5,513 bases of DNA from Erysipelothrix rhusiopathiae (GTDB lineage Bacteria > Bacillota_I > Bacilli_A > Erysipelotrichales > Erysipelotrichaceae): assembly GCA_902797585.1 (NCBI GenBank), contig CADBTK010000235.1, positions 1 through 5,513 on the forward strand, written 5' to 3'. This document shows positions 1 through 4,025 of this stretch, in pieces. Below the pieces are notes generated by a model. That model was given only the letters and a program-made list of their open reading frames with translations. It searched no databases and was not told where the DNA came from. Every line of letters starts with the position of its first letter. The first letter of the stretch is position 1. The position numbers and the translations under genes were made by a program.

Positions 1-664
1 TAATGGCATCGACATCTTTACTAGCTACCTCTTTTGCACTAGCTAACATATCTTCTCTTGTTTCATGCGGCAATCCATTCATTAAATGGACACAAACATG
101 AATCGGTGTCTCTTTTAATTTTTCTAATACATCCCATACCACTTGATTATCATGTCCTCGATTGACTTTTTGCATTGTGTGTTCGTTAGTACTTTGTAAA
201 CCCAATTCAATCCAAATCTCTTTTTCTTTTGCCGCCTTGGCAAAGTAATCAATTTTTTCTTGATCTAGACAATCCGCTCTTGTGGCAATCGCAAGTCCGG
301 GTATGTCTTTATTCTCAATAAAAGGATCATAGATTTTCTTTAATTGCGATAAAGGGGCATAAGTATTGGTAAACGATTGAAAATAGGCAAAGCCTAAACA
401 ATCCGGCCACTTTTGTCGCATTCTTTCTAATCCCACTTGATATTGGGTTAATAGATCTTGACTAAAGGCTAATATGGAATCTCCGCTTCCTTTTTCACTA
501 CAAAAAGTACAACCACCAATCCCTTTAGACCCATCGCGATTGGGACAAGTAAATCCTGCGTGCAAAGGGACTTTAGCTACTTTGGTGTTGTATTTATGTT
601 TAAAGTAATAATTGATAGTGTGATAGCGTTTATTGTCATCGCTATAAGGAAATGGATTATTCAT
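1..664 (-). CDS. ytqA: Radical SAM protein, YtqA/YhcC family (TIGR01212-like), 3' end missing
   Basis: The reading frame starts at the ATG at 664-662 and runs off the left edge, giving 221 codons; family members are usually about 300 residues, so roughly the last third is missing. The N-terminus (NPFPYSDDNKRYHT) is typical of the family. The [4Fe-4S] cluster ligands have the family's unusual wide spacing, CX11CX2C, at C40, C52 and C55, in GFTCPNRDG and GGCTFCS. Further family motifs are YFQSFTNTYAP (94-104), IATRADCL (126-133), WIELGLQS (151-158) and HLMNGLPHET (193-202). B. subtilis YtqA has been proposed to act in wobble-uridine (mnm5s2U) tRNA modification under the name MnmL; applying that role here is inference. 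An in-frame TGA at 679-677 limits the start to this ATG. No Shine-Dalgarno is visible, and the gene lies directly behind the aroF terminator, so expression may depend on readthrough. Confidence 0.93.
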   Translation of the reverse strand, partial: MNNPFPYSDDNKRYHTINYYFKHKYNTKVAKVPLHAGFTCPNRDGSKGIGGCTFCSEKGSGDSILAFSQDLLTQYQVGLERMRQKWPDCLGFAYFQSFTNTYAPLSQLKKIYDPFIENKDIPGLAIATRADCLDQEKIDYFAKAAKEKEIWIELGLQSTNEHTMQKVNRGHDNQVVWDVLEKLKETPIHVCVHLMNGLPHETREDMLASAKEVASKDVDAI

Positions 665-678
665 GAGTGTATTGTATC

Positions 679-704
679 AAAAAAGAAGGGGAAATACCCT
701 TCTT
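679..704 (-). terminator. Intrinsic terminator of aroF
   Basis: On the minus strand a perfect 8-bp stem (AAGAAGGG at 704-697 and CCCTTCTT at 690-683) closes a 6-nt loop. A run of six T (684-679) follows, two of them inside the stem. The stem overlaps the aroF stop codon (705-703), so termination comes immediately after translation ends. The plus-strand copy of the stem has no U-tract, so it should act on minus-strand transcription only. Confidence 0.85.
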
Positions 705-1716
705 ATAATGTACGCCCAATGACTTCGGCAATTTTTCTTCCTTTTTGTACAAGTTGGGCATAGCGTTCTGGCTTTAAACTTTGTTGACCATCGCTCCATG
801 CATTTTCTGGATCATCGTGTACTTCAATGATTAATCCATCGGCTCCTGCCGCAATACTAGCTAAAGATAAAGATTCAATTAATTTCCAATCACCAGCGGC
901 ATGACTTGGGTCAATCACAATCGGTAAGTGGGTTCTTTCTTTAATAATAGGAATCACACTTAAGTCTAGAGTATTACGAGTAAAGTTTTCAAAAGTTCGT
1001 ATTCCTCGTTCACAGAAAACGACATTCATATTTCCTTCGGACATGATATATTCGGCTGCCATAATCCATTCTTCAATCGTTGCGGATAATCCTCGTTTTA
1101 GTAGGACGGGAACTTGTGTTTTTCCGACAGCTTTTAATAAATCAAAGTTTTGCATATTACGAGCCCCGATTTGAATCATATCCACATGCTCTACAAATTC
1201 ATCTAAATGATCAGTCGACATTAGTTCGGTAACAATAGGAACGTGATTATTTTTCCCGGCTGTTTCCATTGCCAGAATCCCTTCTGTTCCTAATCCTTGG
1301 AAAGCATAGGGACTGGTTCTAGGTTTATATGCACCACCGCGAATCATATCGGCTCCCGCTTTCACGACTTCATCGGCAATTCGACAAATCTGTCCTTCAT
1401 TTTCAATACTACAAGGCCCAGCCATCATCACAATCTTTTTACCGCCAATTTTTACACCTTTTATATCGACGATAGTATCTTCAGGATGAAACATGCGATT
1501 GGCTAGTTTATAAGGTTGGGCCACACGTTGGACATTATACACAATGGGGTTGGCTTGAATCGTTTTAATATCAATTTGGCTGGTATCTCCCACTAAACCA
1601 AATACATTGAATTCTTCTCCAATGATTTCAGTGACTTGAATGTTTCTATCTGTAAAGCGTTTCATTAATTTTTCTACATCTTGTTTGGGGGCATCTTTGT
1701 GAATAGTAATAATCAT
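703..1716 (-). CDS. aroF: 3-deoxy-D-arabino-heptulosonate 7-phosphate (DAHP) synthase, type I-beta with regulatory N-terminal domain
   Basis: The 337-residue protein condenses phosphoenolpyruvate and erythrose 4-phosphate, the first step of the shikimate pathway. Residues 1-about 70 form the ferredoxin/ACT-like domain of feedback-inhibited I-beta enzymes such as the Thermotoga maritima one; the catalytic (beta/alpha)8 barrel follows. Visible barrel motifs are AGPCSIE (99-105), GGAYKPRTSPYAFQGLG (127-143), QIGARNMQNFDLL (182-194), LLKRG (205-209), CERGIRTFE (235-243) and DPSHAAG (269-275). The four expected metal ligands are all present (C102, H272, E298, D309), matching the T. maritima numbering as I recall it. 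Length is normal. The start is supported by AAAGGAC at 1730-1724, eight bases upstream. Expression is probably controlled by the upstream leader and attenuator. The N-terminal domain suggests inhibition by Tyr or Phe; which one cannot be read from the sequence. Some annotations call this family AroG or AroA. Confidence 0.97.
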   Translation of the reverse strand: MIITIHKDAPKQDVEKLMKRFTDRNIQVTEIIGEEFNVFGLVGDTSQIDIKTIQANPIVYNVQRVAQPYKLANRMFHPEDTIVDIKGVKIGGKKIVMMAGPCSIENEGQICRIADEVVKAGADMIRGGAYKPRTSPYAFQGLGTEGILAMETAGKNNHVPIVTELMSTDHLDEFVEHVDMIQIGARNMQNFDLLKAVGKTQVPVLLKRGLSATIEEWIMAAEYIMSEGNMNVVFCERGIRTFENFTRNTLDLSVIPIIKERTHLPIVIDPSHAAGDWKLIESLSLASIAAGADGLIIEVHDDPENAWSDGQQSLKPERYAQLVQKGRKIAEVIGRTL

Positions 1717-1735
1717 ATCTTTCGTCCTTTCTTTT

Positions 1736-1769
1736 AAAAAGCAGCACCTCTTAGTATGAAGTGCTGCTT
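1736..1769 (-). terminator. Attenuator hairpin in the aroF leader
   Basis: On the minus strand AAGCAGCACUUC (1769-1758) pairs with GAGGUGCUGCUU (1750-1739) in a 12-bp stem with one G-U pair and a 7-nt loop. A run of U (1740-1736) follows, so this has the form of an intrinsic terminator, though the U-tract is short. It ends only about 6 nt before the aroF ribosome binding site and lies downstream of the aroF promoter. It is therefore best read as a conditional terminator in the 5' leader, not the end of another gene, since no gene lies upstream on this strand. Confidence 0.75.
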
Positions 1770-1771
1770 GA

Positions 1772-1813
1772 TAACCTAAAAGATTTCCAACGGGGTTGGA
1801 CTAGTTCAGGTTA
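1772..1813 (-). promoter_or_regulatory. Structured leader RNA element upstream of aroF (candidate attenuation switch)
   Basis: In the minus-strand transcript an outer 9-bp helix pairs UAACCUGAA (1813-1805) with UUUUAGGUUA-type bases 1780-1772, including one G-U pair. Inside it a 6-bp hairpin pairs UCCAAC (1800-1795) with GUUGGA (1791-1786) around a CCC loop. The 3' strand of the outer helix can instead pair with the terminator: AUCUUUUAG (1784-1776) is complementary over 9 positions, with two G-U pairs, to CUAAGAGGU (1754-1746) in the loop and 3' arm of the attenuator. The two pairings exclude each other, as in an antiterminator switch. I do not recognise a known riboswitch class; there is no T-box motif. 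The structure is seen by eye; function as a sensor is inference. Confidence 0.5.
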
Positions 1814-1846
1814 GGAAATGATAAATCGAAAATTAATAGTTTTCAT
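1811..1846 (-). CDS. Possible 11-residue leader peptide of aroF
   Basis: A short frame (MKTINFRFIIS, stop TAA at 1813-1811) sits at the very 5' end of the predicted aroF transcript. Two of its 11 codons are Phe, which would fit aromatic amino acid control. Its stop codon forms the first three bases of the outer helix of the leader RNA, so a ribosome there would block that helix. Against it: there is no convincing Shine-Dalgarno, and the predicted transcription start falls within a base or two of the ATG, so translation would have to be leaderless. Short frames in AT-rich DNA are common by chance, so this is a candidate only. Confidence 0.25.
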   Translation of the reverse strand: MKTINFRFIIS

Positions 1847-1852
1847 GACTCT

Positions 1853-1881
1853 ATTCTATAGTTTTATTCTATTAATTTCAA
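1853..1881 (-). promoter_or_regulatory. Sigma-A-type promoter of aroF
   Basis: On the minus strand the -35 box TTGAAA (1881-1876) and -10 box TAGAAT (1858-1853) are separated by 17 bp, the optimal spacing. Each box matches the consensus at five of six positions. The start of transcription would be near 1847-1845, giving a leader of about 130 nt to the aroF ATG. Confidence 0.7.
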
Positions 1882-1894
1882 GAGAAATTCTTTG

Positions 1895-1906
1895 TGAAAT
1901 ATTTCA
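1895..1906. repeat. 12-bp perfect palindrome between divergent promoters
   Basis: TGAAATATTTCA is an exact inverted repeat lying 13 bp from the aroF -35 box and 10 bp from the weak hpf -35 box. The position suits an operator for either or both promoters. No regulator family can be named from the sequence. AT-rich palindromes arise by chance fairly easily, so the functional reading is weak. Confidence 0.35.
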
Positions 1907-1916
1907 TAAAAACACG

Positions 1917-1943
1917 TTGTACATTGTTACTTCATGATATAAT
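1917..1943 (+). promoter_or_regulatory. Extended -10 promoter of hpf
   Basis: A perfect TATAAT (1938-1943) is preceded by TG one base upstream (TGATATAAT, 1935-1943), the extended -10 form. The best -35 match is TTGTAC (1917-1922) with a short 15-bp spacer, so the extended -10 probably carries most of the activity. Transcription would start near 1950, leaving a 5' UTR of about 35 nt. Confidence 0.75.
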
Positions 1944-1955
1944 AGTTATAACAAA

Positions 1956-1970
1956 TAGCACTCAATGCTA
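1956..1970 (+). other. Small 5' UTR hairpin next to the hpf ribosome binding site
   Basis: TAGCA (1956-1960) pairs with TGCTA (1966-1970) around a 5-nt CTCAA loop. The hairpin ends exactly where the Shine-Dalgarno AAGGAGG (1971-1977) begins, near the expected 5' end of the mRNA. It could protect the 5' end or keep the binding site open. With only five base pairs this is tentative. Confidence 0.3.
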
Positions 1971-1984
1971 AAGGAGGTATTTTT

Positions 1985-2518
1985 ATGAAAATCAATATTG
2001 TTGGTAAGAACGTTAAGGTTACACCAGGAATTACAGATAAAGTAACCAAAAAGCTAAACGGTCTAACAAAATACTTCATCATTGAAGAGCAAGATGAAGC
2101 CAACGTATTAATTCGGACATACCCGACTACACAAAAAATTGAAGTAACAATTCCTACAAAGTATGCGACCTTACGTGCAGAAGATACTCATGAGGATTTG
2201 TATGCAGCGATTGACTTGGTCGTTGATAAATTAGAAGATCAAATTCGTCGTCAAAAAACTCGTTTACAAAGAAAGAATAAAACATCATTAGCACAAGCCT
2301 TCCTAGAAGTGGAAGGGGAAGAAGGATACGATGACATGAATGATGAAGTTGTAAAAACTAAATCCATCGTTCCAGTAGAAATGAGCTTGGATGAAGCGAT
2401 TATGAATATGGATTTATTAGGGCACAATTTCTACATCTATACAGATGATGAAACACAAAAAATCGCAGTCGTTTATAAGCGATACGATGGCGGATATGGG
2501 TTGATTGAAACAGAATAG
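1985..2518 (+). CDS. hpf: Ribosome hibernation promoting factor, long form
   Basis: The 177-residue protein has the two-domain layout of long HPF. The N-terminal ribosome-binding domain (about 1-100) starts MKINIVGKNVKVTPGI and includes a basic stretch IRRQKTRLQRKNK (87-99). An acidic linker (about 107-120) leads to the C-terminal dimerisation domain (about 121-175), with VKTKSIVPVEMSLDEAI, MDLLGHNFYIY and AVVYKRYDGGYGLIE. In Firmicutes this protein binds the 30S decoding region and pairs two 70S ribosomes into inactive 100S dimers in stationary phase or starvation. Full length, with a strong AAGGAGG (1971-1977) 7 nt before the ATG. It has its own promoter and its own terminator, so it is a single-gene unit, divergent from aroF. 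Identification is firm. Confidence 0.97.
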   Translation: MKINIVGKNVKVTPGITDKVTKKLNGLTKYFIIEEQDEANVLIRTYPTTQKIEVTIPTKYATLRAEDTHEDLYAAIDLVVDKLEDQIRRQKTRLQRKNKTSLAQAFLEVEGEEGYDDMNDEVVKTKSIVPVEMSLDEAIMNMDLLGHNFYIYTDDETQKIAVVYKRYDGGYGLIETE

Positions 2519-2541
2519 GAGAAATCCTATTCTTTTCTTTT
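2512..2541 (+). terminator. Intrinsic terminator of hpf containing its stop codon
   Basis: AGAATAGGA (2512-2520) pairs with TCCTATTCT (2525-2533) in a 9-bp stem capped by a GAAA tetraloop, followed by the T-rich tract TTTTCTTTT (2533-2541). The hpf stop codon TAG (2516-2518) lies inside the 5' arm, so a ribosome finishing translation would cover the stem until it leaves. Confidence 0.85.
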
Positions 2542-2565
2542 CAAATATATTAAATATGATATAAT
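2538..2565 (+). promoter_or_regulatory. Extended -10 promoter of sepF
   Basis: TGATATAAT at 2557-2565 is a perfect -10 with the upstream TG, identical over nine bases to the hpf promoter core. A weak -35 (TTTTCA, 2538-2543) lies 16 bp upstream and overlaps the hpf terminator's T-tract. The start would be near 2572, giving a leader of less than 20 nt before the ATG at 2589. Confidence 0.7.
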
Positions 2566-2588
2566 ATTTTCGATAAGGAGGGTTTCAC

Positions 2589-3035
2589 ATGGGATTTATG
2601 GATAAAATTCATGAATTTGTCAATCCAATTGATGAAGAAGATGAAGGATACGAAGTAGAAGAAACTGTAGTTGAAGAAGAAGTAGAAGAAACAGCACCTA
2701 CTGCCGAAACCACTGCCCGCTACGAAAGACCGAAAGCACGTGCTAATTCGGGAATGAGCGCCAACACTAAAATGGTATTATTCGAACCAAGAGGATTCGG
2801 AGAAATCGAAGAAGTTGGTATGCGTTTGAAAGAAGGAAGAGCAGTTGTTGTTAACTTACACAAAATGGACCGTGACTATGCTCAACGTACCATTGACTTC
2901 TTAACAGGTGTTACATTTGCGTTGGATGGAAAAAACCAAAAAATTGGTCAAAACGTTATCTTGTGCTCACCTGCACAAATCGGTGTTGTTGGTCAAATTT
3001 CTTTAGGTGATCCAGACGACTTTGATGAAGAATAA
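2589..3035 (+). CDS. sepF: Cell division protein SepF
   Basis: SepF is a membrane-anchored partner of FtsZ that helps align and tether the Z-ring at the division site in Gram-positive bacteria. The 148-residue protein shows the family layout. A short amphipathic N-terminal helix (MGFMDKIHEFVN, 1-12) would serve as membrane anchor. A very acidic low-complexity linker (about 15-36, many E and D) follows, then the globular SepF core (about 60-136) with MVLFEPRGFGEIEEVG, GRAVVVNLHKMD, AQRTIDFLTGVTFALDG and ILCSPAQI. The end is acidic (DPDDFDEE). AAGGAGGG (2575-2582) lies 6 nt before the ATG. Neighbouring ylmH and ileS match the conserved sepF cluster, but ylmG, usually between sepF and ylmH, is absent. 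Its 3' end overlaps the ylmH start. Confidence 0.96.
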   Translation: MGFMDKIHEFVNPIDEEDEGYEVEETVVEEEVEETAPTAETTARYERPKARANSGMSANTKMVLFEPRGFGEIEEVGMRLKEGRAVVVNLHKMDRDYAQRTIDFLTGVTFALDGKNQKIGQNVILCSPAQIGVVGQISLGDPDDFDEE

Positions 3036-3777
3036 TTATTCTACTTATCATAAAGGTCATGACCCGTTTATATCTCGTGTACAACATTGGATTCAATGTG
3101 CGCACGATGAATATAAACCAGTCGTGACCTATTTTTTATCGCCTGTAGAAAAAGATATATTAGAAAAACAAGTAGGGAAACAACTAGTTGTATCCTTTGA
3201 TGGAGGATATCCACAAGCCCAACGCACTCTTGCTTGTTTATGTGCTTATGAAACGGAGTCACCTTTTGATTATGTCATTCTACAAAGTCAATACGATACG
3301 CGATATAAAACATTAACCCATAAAGATATATTGGGAGCCTTAATGCATGCAGGGTTGGAGAGAAACTTTATTGGAGATTTATTGGTTGAAAAAGATACCA
3401 TTACTATTGTTGCTAAACAATCATTATCTCGTTTTATTCAAGAACAGATTACTAGTATCGGACGATGCTCAGTCTCTTTTTCACCAGTAAAGAGAATTGA
3501 AAATGTGAGTCAACGTTATAAAGAGATAACAATTCACATTGCCAGTTTAAGATTGGATGCCTTAGTTGCTCAACTTGCCCATTGTTCACGCACACAAGCA
3601 ACCAAACTTATCCGCTCAGGATATGTAAAAGTCAACGATGTTGTAGTTGAAGAAAACTGCCAATTATGTAATAATAACTTTGTTTCGATTCGAAAAGTTG
3701 GTCGCTTCCAATTGTTGGAGACTATCTCTCAAACAAGGAAAGGGCGATTGGTGATCCGAATCAATCAATTTATGTAA
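3025..3777 (+). CDS. ylmH: S4-domain RNA-binding protein YlmH
   Basis: The 250-residue protein matches YlmH, including the motif THKDILGALMHAGLERNFIGDLLV (positions 98-121, key residues H99, D101, G104, G110, R113, G117, D118). A C-terminal S4 RNA-binding domain lies at about 175-230 (LRLDALVAQ, CSRTQATKLIRSGYVKVN). B. subtilis YlmH binds the 50S subunit and has been linked to ribosome-associated quality control of stalled peptidyl-tRNA; older links to division come from its neighbours. I chose the ATG at 3025 because MKNNYSTYHKGHDPFI aligns in length with the B. subtilis N-terminus; a GTG at 3007 would add six residues. This ATG overlaps the last 11 bases of sepF, pointing to translational coupling. 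No promoter or terminator separates the two genes. Confidence 0.93.
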   Translation: MKNNYSTYHKGHDPFISRVQHWIQCAHDEYKPVVTYFLSPVEKDILEKQVGKQLVVSFDGGYPQAQRTLACLCAYETESPFDYVILQSQYDTRYKTLTHKDILGALMHAGLERNFIGDLLVEKDTITIVAKQSLSRFIQEQITSIGRCSVSFSPVKRIENVSQRYKEITIHIASLRLDALVAQLAHCSRTQATKLIRSGYVKVNDVVVEENCQLCNNNFVSIRKVGRFQLLETISQTRKGRLVIRINQFM

Positions 3778-3797
3778 CAACATAGAAAGACACGTCT

Positions 3798-4000
3798 GAC
3801 CAAGAAGCTATGACAGAGAATCAATGAATGAGCTGAGACATTGAGATAGAACCTTGTGATGATATCACTTTCCAGTTGGTATCCTGAAATAGAGTAGGGA
3901 TATCCGGGCTGACCGTTATCCAGAGAATTGAGGGCATATCGATTTCGATATGAACTAAGGTGGTACCGCGTAATTTACGTCCTTAGATGGGACGTTTTTT
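3798..4000 (+). promoter_or_regulatory. T-box riboswitch, isoleucine-specific, controlling ileS
   Basis: The 14-nt T-box signature AAGGTGGTACCGCG is at 3957-3970; its UGGU (3961-3964) would pair with the acceptor end of uncharged tRNA. Stem I can be closed by ACCAA (3799-3803) with UUGGU (3876-3880), then GAAG (3804-3807) with CUUUC (3868-3872). That leaves a specifier loop with GACAGAGA on the 5' side and GAU-AUC-AC on the 3' side. The AUC at 3864-3866 is an Ile codon and fits the downstream ileS. Stem II is AUCCU (3881-3885) with GGGAU (3897-3901). Stem III is CATATCG (3935-3941) with CGATATG (3946-3952). The antiterminator pairs CTAAGG (3955-3960) with CCTTAG (3981-3986), which excludes the terminator. 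Starvation for Ile should therefore raise ileS expression. Stems were drawn by eye; the distal part of stem I is not resolved. Confidence 0.95.
3977..4000 (+). terminator. Regulated terminator of the ileS T-box
   Basis: ACGTCC (3977-3982) pairs with GGACGT (3990-3995), extended by a T-G pair, with a 5-nt loop and six T (3995-4000). Its 5' arm and loop include the CCTTAG segment used by the antiterminator, so the two structures compete. It ends 11 nt before the ileS ribosome binding site. Confidence 0.9.
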
Positions 4001-4025
4001 TATTGTTTATTAGGGAGGAAAAAGT

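Noticed and set aside
560..763. A 67-codon open frame on the plus strand
   Set aside because: It lies antisense across the radical SAM start, the terminator and the aroF 3' end, has no ribosome binding site and resembles no family.
1297..1506. A 69-codon open frame on the plus strand inside aroF
   Set aside because: It is antisense to well-conserved aroF catalytic motifs and is a coding shadow.
1772..1813. Resemblance of the aroF leader (AACCUGAACUAG) to the 3' half of a TPP riboswitch
   Set aside because: The CUGAGA segment and the rest of the TPP core are missing, and the downstream gene is not in thiamine metabolism.
1736..1847. A T-box riboswitch controlling aroF
   Set aside because: There is no AGGGUGGNACCGCG-type signature or specifier loop before the attenuator.
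3007..3024. GTG at 3007 as the start of ylmH
   Set aside because: The extra six residues do not fit the family N-terminus, and the ATG at 3025 gives the expected length and alignment.
3068..3262. A 64-codon open frame on the minus strand inside ylmH
   Set aside because: Antisense to the conserved ylmH frame, with no promoter or binding site.
3748..3776. A promoter for the T-box and ileS at the end of ylmH (TTGGTG, 17 bp, TATGTA)
   Set aside because: Both boxes match poorly; spacing alone is not enough. Transcription may come from sepF or from a promoter I cannot recognise.
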